DNA of 64,000 nt from Catalinimonas alkaloidigena (GTDB taxonomy: Bacteria > Bacteroidota > Bacteroidia > Cytophagales > Cyclobacteriaceae). Made by a program: the position numbers and the translations under genes. Below, one piece after another: positions 8,589 to 18,291 of the stretch; positions within the stretch are counted from its first letter, which is position 1, and the number at the start of each line of letters is the position of its first letter. The notes below the pieces were generated by a model, which had not been told where the DNA came from, searched no databases, and saw only the letters and a list, made by a program, of their open reading frames with translations. Location of the stretch: the NCBI RefSeq assembly GCF_029504655.1, contig NZ_JAQFIL010000001.1:2051001-2115000 (forward strand), read 5' to 3'.

Positions 8589-9316
8589 GAGGTAGTAATT
8601 TTGACGTTATTATTATACGACTTTGCCTTTCCTTTCAGTAGTAAGTACAAGCTAAGGCTAACTTCTCCCACTGCTGCAGTGATTCCAACCACCAGTACCA
8701 GCCAGGCTTCATTTCCTGGAAAGCTAAAGTCACCGAAAGTTTCCATCAGATAACCCGCTGCAGAGCCGATCAGTAATCCACCAAGCAAATTGGGAATTAT
8801 GTCAGCTTGATAGATTAACACGCCCAGCAAAAAGCAATGCACGCCAAAAAATGCCCCGGCAATCAGGTAGCCATACTGATGGGCCTCCATGAAAAACAGA
8901 CTCATAGCGTGAAGTTGCGGGGTAGTGAAAACTTCTAGAAAGGCTTCTCCTCCCAGGACTTCCAGCGCCAGGTAATGGTTGAGTAAGTTCAGGCTGGCGA
9001 TCGCCGGATGCGCCAGTAAGCGGAATGTGGATGAGACCATCGCCAGGGTTTTGTTGTAAGGCTTGAAAATCTGATAAAGCAATACAGAGATAACCCCATC
9101 CAGCAGGAAGGCAAGCAGATCAGTTAGCAAACCCAAACGGAATAATCCCTCATTGGACAAGATGTTGGTAGCAGTAGCCCCTGCATCCGAGGGAACTACC
9201 ACTGTGCCTCGTACATAGCCCTGGCTGAATCCGGCACAAATGATCACCAGTAAGTACAACAGGCCAGTTAATCTTAGCAGATTTTTGTGCTCCGGTCTTG
9301 ATATTTGATTTTTCAT
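8585..9316 (-). CDS. DUF4386 family integral membrane protein
   Basis: A 243-residue protein with about six hydrophobic segments, for example LLRLTGLLYLLVIICAGF and WLVLVVGITAAVGEVSLSLY. The N-terminal pattern (arginine/leucine-rich start, then a first helix ending in G-F) and the internal phrase SSTFRLLAHPAIASLNLL fit DUF4386, a common Bacteroidota membrane family of unknown function. It overlaps the oxidoreductase gene by 4 bases and starts 29 bp after the lipoprotein gene, so the genes are very probably co-transcribed. Confidence 0.8.
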   Translation of the reverse strand: MKNQISRPEHKNLLRLTGLLYLLVIICAGFSQGYVRGTVVVPSDAGATATNILSNEGLFRLGLLTDLLAFLLDGVISVLLYQIFKPYNKTLAMVSSTFRLLAHPAIASLNLLNHYLALEVLGGEAFLEVFTTPQLHAMSLFFMEAHQYGYLIAGAFFGVHCFLLGVLIYQADIIPNLLGGLLIGSAAGYLMETFGDFSFPGNEAWLVLVVGITAAVGEVSLSLYLLLKGKAKSYNNNVKITTS

Positions 9317-9345
9317 AATCAGGTTGGTTTAGAAGATTTAATGGC

Positions 9346-9717
9346 TTATTCAGTAAACTCAATGAGCCTGGCACTTACCGTCACGGTTCGCTTATAGTAA
9401 AATGGAGGTACACCGCCTATGTGTTCTTCGGTAAGCACATTCGTGAGCGATCTTGAACCTGCATTCAGCTCCGCGTTTTTCAGCATGTCTGCATAGGCAG
9501 TGGCATACAATTGTTTCTTGTTTGCACTTCCAAAAATCAATACATAACTGACTTCAGCGCTTCCGCTAACCTGGCTTACCTGCTTGAAGTTGTTTCTGCC
9601 TAGTTGTACTTGTGTCGTGTTCTGGTTCTGGTTGAAAACCCAGGCTTTGTTCACTCCGCATGAGCTCAGCCCGACGATAAGTATCAGGCTCATGATTATT
9701 TTTGTTGTCTTTTTCAT
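9346..9717 (-). CDS. small lipoprotein (DUF6567-like)
   Basis: A 123-residue protein with a lipoprotein signal: MKKTTKIIMSLILIVG followed by the lipobox LSSC with lipidated Cys at about residue 20. The mature part has the pattern FGSANKKQLYATAYADML and VPPFYYKRTVTVSARLIEF. This resembles small Bacteroidota lipoproteins annotated DUF6567, though I assign it from memory of the pattern only. It is probably anchored in the outer membrane or periplasm. It is the first structural gene after the AraC-type regulator and precedes the DUF4386 gene by 29 bp. Function unknown. Confidence 0.7.
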   Translation of the reverse strand: MKKTTKIIMSLILIVGLSSCGVNKAWVFNQNQNTTQVQLGRNNFKQVSQVSGSAEVSYVLIFGSANKKQLYATAYADMLKNAELNAGSRSLTNVLTEEHIGGVPPFYYKRTVTVSARLIEFTE

Positions 9718-9819
9718 TTTACTACTGTGTTTTGTTCAGGAGTAAAATTGCGAGGCTGGATTAGCAATTGCTTGACCGTCTGTGCCAAAGGTTTGACATT
9801 TGAGGCCAGAAAGGATATC

Positions 9820-10806
9820 TCAGAGGTTTTTCCGGTAATCTGCCGGAGATTGCCCCAGCCAGCGCTTGAACGCGCGATTAAACGCACTTTGTTCTGAGAA
9901 GCCAGTCAGGAAGGCTATTTCACTTATGGATTGTCTGGAGTTCCTCAACAGGGCTACAGCCACTTCCCGCTGAATATTCTGTACCAACTCTCTAAACGAC
10001 AGGCCTTTCTCCGCCAGCCTTCTTTTGAGCGTTCTGGCACTCATCCCCAGGTATTCAGCCATTTGAATAACACTGGGGATTCCACTGGGAAGTGCCTCTT
10101 CAATGAGCTTGTACAACTCACCCAATAGCCGGTCAGCGTTCGCATAAATTCCTTTTTTTTCTTCATCCAGACGTTCAAGTAAAAAACGATGAATACTCTT
10201 GTCGGCTTTTACTGTAGGGATATCGATAGCTGAGGTACTAAACTGAATGGCGTTTTCTTCCTGTCCGAAGCGAACAGGACATCTGAAAAAATCAACAAAT
10301 GGCTTAGCCTCTTCAATCGTATGTTTAAAGCAAACTCCTACAGGATAGATTTCCTTATTGGTCACTTCTCTCATGATGCCACTAAGCATTACAAAGGTAG
10401 CTTCATTGGCTGTCTCTATTCCCTTACGTTGAGCATCTCTGATTAACTTGAGTTTTGTAGTACCATTCGCTTCTTCTATGCGTGCTTCTCCATGATCTGT
10501 AACGAGTATCATATATCTTTCAGCCCGGTCCAGTACGTCTTTTGCCCGCCAGCAAGTTTTCCAGGAAAGCCCCAAAGTACCGTAATCATCTGCAGTGAGC
10601 TGCTTACCCTGTCTTAAGCCAAATGCAGGTTTCAAGTGCTGATCCGCCAATTCATATACTTCAAGAAGCAATTCCATGGGGATATATTTATCTCCACACA
10701 TAATTTCTTTTCTTCTCAGCTGGTGTTTGAGTAGATTCGGAGATAAGCCTTCCTCCTGACTTAAGTGGATGGCTTTTTGATAAATACTTAGTGAAACAAA
10801 AGACAT
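9820..10806 (-). CDS. AraC-family transcriptional regulator with OruR/ArgR-type N-terminal domain
   Basis: A 328-residue regulator. Residues about 15-200 form the 'arabinose-binding domain of AraC regulator N-term' seen in OruR/ToxT-like proteins. The C-terminal 100 residues contain two helix-turn-helix units (MAEYLGMSARTLKRRLAEKG and ISEIAFLTGFSEQSAFNRAF) ending in SPADYRKNL. It is a DNA-binding activator with a likely small-molecule or fatty-acid-like ligand. It lies 102 bp upstream of the lipoprotein, DUF4386 and oxidoreductase genes on the same strand, so it probably controls them. Confidence 0.88.
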   Translation of the reverse strand: MSFVSLSIYQKAIHLSQEEGLSPNLLKHQLRRKEIMCGDKYIPMELLLEVYELADQHLKPAFGLRQGKQLTADDYGTLGLSWKTCWRAKDVLDRAERYMILVTDHGEARIEEANGTTKLKLIRDAQRKGIETANEATFVMLSGIMREVTNKEIYPVGVCFKHTIEEAKPFVDFFRCPVRFGQEENAIQFSTSAIDIPTVKADKSIHRFLLERLDEEKKGIYANADRLLGELYKLIEEALPSGIPSVIQMAEYLGMSARTLKRRLAEKGLSFRELVQNIQREVAVALLRNSRQSISEIAFLTGFSEQSAFNRAFKRWLGQSPADYRKNL

Positions 10807-11716
10807 TGCACGGATTTGGAGTTTATAATTTACGAATAATTGAAAATAGTAAGAATGTTTATCCGAAAAAGAAGGAAGAGGGGATAGGATCTCAATATGT
10901 GCTTTGCGTTATCCAGGCTTTCAGGGCAGCAATTTTAATGAAACAAAACACTGGTGGTGAATTCAAATCTGATGTTAAAAGTATTCCCTGCTTCATCAGC
11001 GTATCTGTTTATCCTGCTGCATAAAAATATTGAATGTTAGCCACTCAAAGTGTTTTTAGCAGTTCAATAAACTTTCCAAAACACCTATACTCAGGACTGT
11101 CTCTGTATGATGAAATTAGTGCACCAGACGTGTAAGGGGGAGTGTTCATCAAAAATACAAATCTACCATACGCTTGATTAATTTTAATAATAACGAGATA
11201 AAGAGGAGGTTTTTTTAACACATTTTGATTACATTAATTATTATTTGAAATATATATATCGGGAAGTTCCGTTAGCATTAAAAATTGGGGCCGATGATTA
11301 CTATCCAAAGGGTAAGTTTTCAGTTCTTTCATTTCATTTCAGAACCAACTACTTATGAGCTGTTCCCCTTTCAGAGATTTAGGATAAATGTTGTTAAAGT
11401 CTATTTTGAACGCTTAACATCCATTTCTATTTTATTATTGCCAGGTCAGAAAATACGTAAAGCTATTCATTCAAAAATGAATGCGAGGAAACAATTAATT
11501 CACATTTTCTTAAAATAAAGATAACTTTCTGACTTGCTCAATCCAGGAAGCTATAGAGTAATATTGCCTCATTATTTGCACGCTAACTAAGCAGGTATTC
11601 ACTGGTAAACCAGAATAAATTTGACTGTTGCTCACAACGCAATGATTGAATAAAAATGATGCTGGTTTTTGCTTTTTAGACAACACAGATTCTATACTTC
11701 TTAACTAAACTATACC
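10807..11716. other. long AT-rich intergenic region before the SusC gene
   Basis: About 900 bp between the AraC-type regulator (minus) and the SusC gene (plus). Short plus-strand frames at 10791-11024 and 11285-11518 show no recognisable family and have the composition of non-coding DNA. The region must contain the promoters of both flanking genes. I saw no TGAY-N4-RTCA site, hairpin terminator or sigma/anti-sigma gene in it. Confidence 0.4.
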
Positions 11717-14700
11717 ATGAATCTTAATCTCAAAAAATCCTTATGTCTGGGTTTTTTCATAACGTCTATTTGTTATGAAGCTTTCTCAGCACCTGCTTTT
11801 GCTTGGCCAATAGGTATCTACGAAGACTCTCCTCCCGGGAGAGTTTCCAGCCTGAACTCTACTCCTGAAATCGCGGAAATTAATGGTATTGTCACCGACG
11901 AAAGCGGTGAGCCACTTGTGGGCGCAACAGTGAGCATTGAGGGCACCACCATGGGTACGATCACTAATGTGGATGGTGAATTCACTATCAATGCCAGCGA
12001 AGGTGAAGTCCTGGTAATCTCCTTTGTAGGTTATGTCACCAAAGAAGTGGTTCTAAGCAATCAGACGAACATTAGCATACAATTAGCAGCAGATGCCCGG
12101 CAGCTGGAGGATATTGTAGTGATCGCCTATGGGGAGAAAAAGAAGTCGGACATCACTGGCGCCATTTCATCAGTTGATGAGGAAGAATTCAACAAAGGCG
12201 TTGTAGTCAATCCGGGAGAGTTATTGCAGGGAAAAGTGGCCGGTGTAAACGTTTCTAATGCCAGCGGTGAGCCGGGTGCTTCCCAAAATATCGTCATCCG
12301 TGGGGTAGGCAGTTTACGCTCAGGAACAACCCCCCTCTATGTGGTGGATGGCTTTGTGCTTGACAACTCGTCTACTGGCGTTGCCAATAATCCATTGAAC
12401 TTTATCAATCCTGCCGATATAGAGAGTATGGAGGTGCTCAAAGATGCTTCCGCTACCGCGCTCTATGGGTCAAGAGCATCCAACGGTGTGGTGGTAATCA
12501 CTACCAAAAAGGGTAAAGTGGGTAATACAAAGATTGATTTATCCGCATCTACGGCATGGTCATCTGTTGCCAATAAAATTGATGTATTCAGTACAGATAG
12601 GTTTCGTAGGGAGGTGCCGGCCGTAGGAGGTAGTCTTGAGGATTTTGGCGCAAGCACTGACTGGCAGGATGAATTGACTCGGACAGGCCTGTCCCAGAAC
12701 ATTAACCTATCCCTAAGTGGAGCGGCAAGTGAGCAATTTTCATATTTTGCTTCTATAGGTTATCAGGATCAGGAAGGTGTACTCAAAAACAGTAACCTGA
12801 CACGTTACTCCGCCCGACTGAATATGAACCAGCAAGCCCTGAACGGCCGCTTGAATATCGCCTATAAATTCACTGGTGCGCAAACCAACAACCTGAGGCC
12901 AGATATGACACCAATGGTGACTGATATGCTGCAACTGAATCCTACACTACCGGTTTACTCCGATGGAGAACCTACCCAGATAGAAGACATGCTCAATCCT
13001 GTGGTGCGCTATGACATCTATAAAGATGAATCCGTTAACAATCGCATCCTGGCGAATATTACCCCCTCTATTGAGATCATTGAAGGGCTTACCTACAAGA
13101 TGAATTTAGGCCTGGATTACTCTACCACTACCCGCGATATCCAAAGAGAACCATATGCACAATTAGAAGGTAGTGAATTAGGAGAATTAACATCCATTAG
13201 CAAGCGAAACGAAAATAAGCTGATAGAAAATACGCTGACCTACAATCTGGATGTAGGCGGTCATAACATGAATATCCTGGCTGGTCATTCGTACCAAAAG
13301 CTGTTTGAGCATCAAAAAAGCTTCAATCTGACTGGCTTTGCTGACAATGATATTGAACCCATATACCAGGACCAGATTAGCACCCAAGAGCAACCTACGA
13401 CTTTGAACTCATTTGCTACCGAAAACGAACTCCAATCTTTCTTTGGTAGGTTTGATTATAATTACCAAAGCAAATATTTACTGACAGCAACCATGCGTGC
13501 CGATGGTTCTTCTAAGTTTGGAGAAAACAATAAATACGGCTACTTCCCTTCCTTTGCTGTAGGGTGGAATATTATAGAAGAAGGCTTTTTTACTAGTCGG
13601 ATTATTGATAACCTGAAGCTGCGTGCCAGTTGGGGGCAAACAGGAAATCAGGAGATACCCTCTAAGATTACCCAGGAAAGTTATACCGAGAGCCGAGTTG
13701 AAAATGATACTTACCCGCTGGACCCTAACGCTAATACGCTGGACGATTATCCTTATGGGATTATCTATACGCGCTTCGCGAATCCCGATTTGCAATGGGA
13801 GGTCTCCACACAAACTGATATAGGACTTGACTTCACACTGTTTAATTTCCGCTTAAGCGGTACGATAGATTACTTTAACAAGGTTTCAGAAAATATCCTT
13901 TTGGAAGTTGTTCCTGCCGACCCGATCCAGCCAACAGATACTTACTGGACAAACATCCCGGATATGCAGATCAAGAACTCTGGTCTGGAACTGACCCTTG
14001 ATTATTACAGCGATCCTGGAAGTGATTTTACTTTCAATATCGGAGGAAACTTCTCCTACATCAACAATGAAGTAGTCAACTCTCCCTACACGGTTCTGAC
14101 CAGTGGGGCCGCACAGGGGGCCGGACAGACAGGGGCTACGATCAATGGCTACATTAATAATGAACCCATAGGTGCATTTTATATGAAAGAGTTCATCGGT
14201 ATAGGAGAGGATGGCCTCAACGAATTTGTAGATGTAGTGGAAGATGGTCAAAGTTTGGAGAATGACAGAAAGGTCGTGGGAACTGCCCTGGCAGATATCA
14301 ACTATGGTTTTCACTTAGACTTTAAGTACAGAGGCTTTAACCTGGGACTGAACTTCAATGGTGTCGCTGGTAATAAGATATACAATCATACAGCCATGTC
14401 CCTGTTCAACAAAGGACGGTTGTCTTCAAATTTTAATGCTACTGATTTCGCGGTACAATACCCAAATGAAATCATTTCCAATTCCAATGAGGTATCTACC
14501 CGCTATCTGGAAACTGGTGACTTCTTAAGGTTAAATAACGCGACTTTGTCTTATTCGCTTACACCGGCAAATCTTGGGCTGGGAGACGCGATTAATAATA
14601 TTCGCCTTTCATTGACCGGCCAAAACCTGTTCGTGATTACAGATTATACCGGCTTTGATCCTGAGGTTAATACGGGTAGTGCGATTAGTGATGTGCAGAC

Positions 14701-14770
14701 CTTCGGCATTGACTATTTCACTTACCCCCGGGCAAGGACAATCTTAATTGGACTAAACGTATCATTCTAG
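11717..14770 (+). CDS. SusC/RagA-family TonB-dependent outer-membrane transporter
   Basis: A 1017-residue receptor. A signal peptide (MNLNLKKSLCLGFFITSICYEAFSA) precedes a carboxypeptidase-regulatory-like domain (about 58-140; GIVTDESGEPLVGATVSIEG). A plug domain follows (about 145-265; LLQGKVAGVNV, IVIRGVGSL, EVLKDASATALYGSRASNGV), then a 22-stranded barrel ending in an aromatic residue (GLNVSF). It imports oligosaccharides across the outer membrane, powered by TonB/ExbBD. The SusD partner follows 77 bp downstream of its stop, counting from the preferred SusD start. No STN domain is present, so regulation by a FecI/FecR-type anti-sigma system is not indicated. The neighbouring sulfatases and rhamnosidase suggest a sulfated glycan as substrate. 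Confidence 0.95.
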   Translation: MNLNLKKSLCLGFFITSICYEAFSAPAFAWPIGIYEDSPPGRVSSLNSTPEIAEINGIVTDESGEPLVGATVSIEGTTMGTITNVDGEFTINASEGEVLVISFVGYVTKEVVLSNQTNISIQLAADARQLEDIVVIAYGEKKKSDITGAISSVDEEEFNKGVVVNPGELLQGKVAGVNVSNASGEPGASQNIVIRGVGSLRSGTTPLYVVDGFVLDNSSTGVANNPLNFINPADIESMEVLKDASATALYGSRASNGVVVITTKKGKVGNTKIDLSASTAWSSVANKIDVFSTDRFRREVPAVGGSLEDFGASTDWQDELTRTGLSQNINLSLSGAASEQFSYFASIGYQDQEGVLKNSNLTRYSARLNMNQQALNGRLNIAYKFTGAQTNNLRPDMTPMVTDMLQLNPTLPVYSDGEPTQIEDMLNPVVRYDIYKDESVNNRILANITPSIEIIEGLTYKMNLGLDYSTTTRDIQREPYAQLEGSELGELTSISKRNENKLIENTLTYNLDVGGHNMNILAGHSYQKLFEHQKSFNLTGFADNDIEPIYQDQISTQEQPTTLNSFATENELQSFFGRFDYNYQSKYLLTATMRADGSSKFGENNKYGYFPSFAVGWNIIEEGFFTSRIIDNLKLRASWGQTGNQEIPSKITQESYTESRVENDTYPLDPNANTLDDYPYGIIYTRFANPDLQWEVSTQTDIGLDFTLFNFRLSGTIDYFNKVSENILLEVVPADPIQPTDTYWTNIPDMQIKNSGLELTLDYYSDPGSDFTFNIGGNFSYINNEVVNSPYTVLTSGAAQGAGQTGATINGYINNEPIGAFYMKEFIGIGEDGLNEFVDVVEDGQSLENDRKVVGTALADINYGFHLDFKYRGFNLGLNFNGVAGNKIYNHTAMSLFNKGRLSSNFNATDFAVQYPNEIISNSNEVSTRYLETGDFLRLNNATLSYSLTPANLGLGDAINNIRLSLTGQNLFVITDYTGFDPEVNTGSAISDVQTFGIDYFTYPRARTILIGLNVSF

Positions 14771-14847
14771 AAAATCAAATGATGTGCGCTGCATTTTCAT
14801 CAATCATGCCGTACTCATGCATTCAATGGCTTAGAAACTCCAAAAAC

Positions 14848-16590
14848 ATGAAAAATCAATATTTTATAAAAATACTTCTTAGTCTTTTCTTTCTCACCAG
14901 TTGGGGATGTACCTCGCTGGAAGAAGAAGTGCTTGACGAATCTTTGACCGGTTCCGGTAATGCGGAAGCGATTAGCGGAACCATTGCACCCGCATATGGC
15001 CAGATCTCATGGACATGGCGACATACAAATTACTATGGCCTGCAGCTTATCGCTTCCGATGAGGCGATCCTTCCTTATCGCGGAGGTACTGACTGGTACG
15101 ATGGAGGAAAGTTTTTAGCGACTCATCAACATGAGATTACGCCGGGTAATGATCTGGTGAGTTCATCATGGAATGAGCTAACCAAAAATATCTCAAGAAC
15201 GGTGGCTGCCATAGAGGTATTAAGACCTCTCTCACAAGCAGGGGACAGTGAGGCTGCCGGTGCTTTATATGAAATGATAGCCCTAAGGGCCTATCTGAAT
15301 ATGCTGGCGCTGGATAGCTGGGGGATCGTCTTTAAAAAGGAAAACTCTGATGAATTTTCTGATATTCTCAGAACACAGGATGCTATTGATTATATCCAAA
15401 GTGATCTGTTGTCAGTTGTAGATGTGATTAACACCGACAAAGGACCCGGTAGGTTTACGCAAAGTGCTGTATGGGGATTATTGGCTCGGCTCCATCTTAA
15501 TGCCGCCGTATACCGTGATCCTTATGGAACACCTAACTTTACGCAGGAAGACATGAATAAGGTCATTGAGTATACAGATAACATTATCAATACTGGTAAA
15601 TTTTCGTTGTCGCCCGAATACTTTGACTTGTTCAATGATGAAAATCATAGCAACCCTGAGCTTATATTCGCGCTTGACCAAAGAGGTGTATTAAACAGAG
15701 AGCACAGCCGCTGGGCGTATTGGTCAATTGCCGGTTCTATGTTTCCCAGACCAGAACACCCCAGTGCGGATGGTACTGATGGTCCGGCTATCACATCCGA
15801 TTTTTACCAGACGTGGGTAGAGGCTTATGGGGAGGACCCTGCAGAGGCGGATGCCAGATTTTATAAGAAAAACACGGTCATTCCTGAAGAGCTGCAAGAC
15901 CTTAGTGGCTTATCTCCTGAGAATGATTCAACACACTATTTCTGTGTGATGGATGTGGAGTTTGAGATGGACAGGGGTATCTTGCGTGGTGTACAGTGGG
16001 GGCCTAGAAAAGGTAACGACGGGGCGTTTTTTACTTGCGGTGAGGAGGGAATGGTGAGAATCTACCCGGTAGAACAGACCAAAGGTAACAACCCTACCGG
16101 CTATGTCATTCACACTGAAACCGTAGATTTCACCAATGAAGGCAGGCTGCATAATACTGGCTACCGGGCCTCAAAATATCAGTTTAGCCGCACCTCTCCT
16201 AATGGCAACAACTTTAGTAGTGTAGACCTGGTGATGATGCGTTTGGCAGAAATCTACCTGATGCGGGCTGAAGCGAAGCTGAGAAACGGAGATAACGCAG
16301 GTGCCCTGGCAGATGTCAATACAGTCAGGACCTCAAGAAATGCCCGTCCTGAGCAAACTCCAGCACCACTTGAGGCTATTGACCTGGACATCCTGTTTCG
16401 GGAACGGGGTTTTGAGTTGTACTGGGAAGGGTTCAGAAGAGGAGATCAGATACGTTTTGGTAAATACGAAGATACCTGGACAGAAAAAACCAACTCAGAT
16501 GTTAATAAAAGGTTATTTCCAATTCCACAGAGTGCTATTGACGGCTCTTCCAATGTAGAGGGCTTTTTAGAGCAGAATCAGGGGTATTAG
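14848..16590 (+). CDS. SusD/RagB-family glycan-binding lipoprotein
   Basis: About 580 residues. I place the start at the ATG at 14848 because it gives a clean lipoprotein signal (MKNQYFIKILLSLFFLTSWGC). An in-frame ATG at 14779 would add 23 residues without signal character. The body contains the helical TPR-like pattern of SusD proteins (ALYEMIALRAYLNMLALDSWG near the front). It ends with the typical VDLVMMRLAEIYLMRAEAKL, LFRERGFELYWEGFRRGDQIRFG and KRLFPIPQSAIDG motifs. It caps the SusC transporter on the cell surface and binds the glycan. A hairpin terminator follows. Confidence 0.95.
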   Translation: MKNQYFIKILLSLFFLTSWGCTSLEEEVLDESLTGSGNAEAISGTIAPAYGQISWTWRHTNYYGLQLIASDEAILPYRGGTDWYDGGKFLATHQHEITPGNDLVSSSWNELTKNISRTVAAIEVLRPLSQAGDSEAAGALYEMIALRAYLNMLALDSWGIVFKKENSDEFSDILRTQDAIDYIQSDLLSVVDVINTDKGPGRFTQSAVWGLLARLHLNAAVYRDPYGTPNFTQEDMNKVIEYTDNIINTGKFSLSPEYFDLFNDENHSNPELIFALDQRGVLNREHSRWAYWSIAGSMFPRPEHPSADGTDGPAITSDFYQTWVEAYGEDPAEADARFYKKNTVIPEELQDLSGLSPENDSTHYFCVMDVEFEMDRGILRGVQWGPRKGNDGAFFTCGEEGMVRIYPVEQTKGNNPTGYVIHTETVDFTNEGRLHNTGYRASKYQFSRTSPNGNNFSSVDLVMMRLAEIYLMRAEAKLRNGDNAGALADVNTVRTSRNARPEQTPAPLEAIDLDILFRERGFELYWEGFRRGDQIRFGKYEDTWTEKTNSDVNKRLFPIPQSAIDGSSNVEGFLEQNQGY

Positions 16591-16610
16591 ATAATTCATC
16601 CAGAATAAAG

Positions 16611-16644
16611 GGCGGTAAATCAATGATTTTACCGTCCTTTTTTG
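16611..16644 (+). terminator. rho-independent terminator after SusD gene
   Basis: Imperfect hairpin: CGGTAAAT and ATTTTACCG arms around CAATG, followed by TCCTTTTTTG. It lies about 20 bp after the SusD stop codon and ends the SusC-SusD transcript. Confidence 0.7.
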
Positions 16645-16849
16645 CGCTTAATAAGCTGACTGTGGAGTTAAGAAGCAGTGCTTTACAAGCTCAGGCAGGG
16701 TGAAGGGAAAGAAAAAAAAAGCGGCTGATAAACCATTGCTTGAAGGTAGAAAAACTACTATTTTTTAGAGCATTTATTTTTGTTAGTGATATTCATCTTT
16801 CTGAAAAACCTACTTTAGCTCTGGTATTCACCTTTACAAGCCAACCAAT

Positions 16850-17824
16850 ATGAAGTCCTCCCGACGAAACTTTATCAAACAAAACGCTAAACTTGGATTG
16901 AGTGCCGCATTTTCTCTGTCGGCTGGCTCCTCAGCTTTAGAGAAATTTTCAACCCAATACCCACCATTAGAAAATGAGCCAATCATTGACATCCACCAGC
17001 ACGCCAATTACAGTGGGCGGGCTCATGATCAATTCATTGCTCACCAGAGGAAAATGGGAATCAGTAAAACCCTATTGCTTCCCTCCGGTCGTCCCGTAGT
17101 TACCGCTTCTACCCATGAAGGCTTTGCCAATGGGCTTCAGGCCAAAGCGGGGGGCAATGAAGTTTGTTATGCATTAACTCAGCAGTATCCCAATGAATTT
17201 TACTTTGGTGCAAACGAAGTACCCGACATCCCTGAAGCTATTGGTGAAATTGAAAAATATTTGAAACTGGGTGCCAAAGTCATAGCGGAGTCAAAATTTG
17301 GCGTGGAATGCGACGCTCCTGAAATGCAGGAGATTTATAGTTTAGCGCAGGAGTATGATGTTCCGGTACTGATGCACTGGCAGCATGAAATGTATAACTA
17401 TGGATTTGACCGTTTTTATAAGATGCTGGAAAAATATCCCAGGGTTAATTTCATTGGACATGCGCAAAGCTGGTGGGCCAATATAGATAAAAATCATCGT
17501 GACCAAAGTATTTTATATCCCAAAGGAAAAGTTACCGCGGGTGGCATCACCGATAGCTTACTCAGCGACTATCCGAATATGTATGGAGATATGTCGGCAG
17601 GTTCGGGTTTGAATGCTTTACTGAGAGATGAAGAACATGCCCAAATCTTTCTCAAAAGGCATCAGGATAAGCTTCTTTACGGAAGTGACTGTAACGATGG
17701 AGTAGGGGAGGGAAAAGAATGTCAGGGCGCGCAAACTATTGCGGCCATTAAGCGACTTTCAGCCAGTAAAAGCATTGAAAGAAAGCTGCTGTATGAAAAC
17801 GCCAAAAAGTTGTTTAAGCTTTGA
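16850..17824 (+). CDS. Tat-exported amidohydrolase (TIM-barrel metal-dependent hydrolase)
   Basis: A 324-residue protein starting with a twin-arginine signal (SSRRNFIKQNAKLGLSAAFS) for folded export. The mature part is an amidohydrolase_2-type TIM barrel. It shows an N-terminal metal pair (IIDIHQHANY), a central histidine (VLMHWQHE), a second histidine strand (FIGHAQSWW) and a C-terminal aspartate (LLYGSDCND). Such enzymes hydrolyse lactones, amides or decarboxylate acids. Here it could process a sugar lactone or ester released from the glycan (inference from position between SusD and the sulfatase-rhamnosidase). It has its own spacer of 259 bp. Confidence 0.82.
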   Translation: MKSSRRNFIKQNAKLGLSAAFSLSAGSSALEKFSTQYPPLENEPIIDIHQHANYSGRAHDQFIAHQRKMGISKTLLLPSGRPVVTASTHEGFANGLQAKAGGNEVCYALTQQYPNEFYFGANEVPDIPEAIGEIEKYLKLGAKVIAESKFGVECDAPEMQEIYSLAQEYDVPVLMHWQHEMYNYGFDRFYKMLEKYPRVNFIGHAQSWWANIDKNHRDQSILYPKGKVTAGGITDSLLSDYPNMYGDMSAGSGLNALLRDEEHAQIFLKRHQDKLLYGSDCNDGVGEGKECQGAQTIAAIKRLSASKSIERKLLYENAKKLFKL

Positions 17825-17966
17825 GTCGTTTGTATATCAACCAAAGCAGATAAATACGGCGAATTTGTACTGATATTTGAATTAGCCCTTATCAAAGGCG
17901 TTGTTAGTAGTGCTAACTTTTTTTGGAACTGCCCCCTGAAGAAACGCTTGTTAAAGTCATGAATAA

Positions 17967-18089
17967 CCTGATTTTCAGCTCATTGACGATGTGCGTAATC
18001 CCGGTCTACAGTTACCTGCCAAAGGATGGAGTACGACGTATATCATCTTCACGGATGAACATGTAGAGCATTGGGTGAATGGAGGATAA
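17967..18089 (+). pseudogene. relic of a DUF1080 (3-keto-disaccharide hydrolase/LamG-like) gene
   Basis: A 40-codon open stretch without a start codon, bounded by stops. It reads FQLIDDVRNPG, then PAKGWSTTYIIFTDEHVEHW followed by VNG. These match two separated hallmarks of DUF1080 domains, 'E-[FY]-Q-[LI]-[LI]-D-D' and 'H-V-E-H-W-[LV]-N-G'. In intact domains these are far apart, so an internal deletion is implied. The remaining part of the 470-bp spacer (17825-18291) contains no intact gene. It is probably a decayed former member of this polysaccharide locus. Confidence 0.55.
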
Positions 18090-18291
18090 GGGATGAGCTA
18101 TGTAAAAGGAGGTCAGGACTTCCTTGAAAGCGTCATGCGTACCGAGTTAGGATATATCTCTGGAGCGTTAGCACCAGGCCTTTGGACGAGTTTTAATAAG
18201 CATTCGGTCTGCTTGCTTTTTACTTTCAAAATATAGTTGTAAAATGGAAAACAAATGTATTGACTAATCATACGCTAGCATTTTACAACCT

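Noticed and set aside
10791..11518. Plus-strand frames of about 77 codons at 10791-11024 and 11285-11518
   Set aside because: They show no recognisable family, and the first overlaps the start of the AraC gene. Their residue composition looks like translated AT-rich spacer, so I did not list them as genes.
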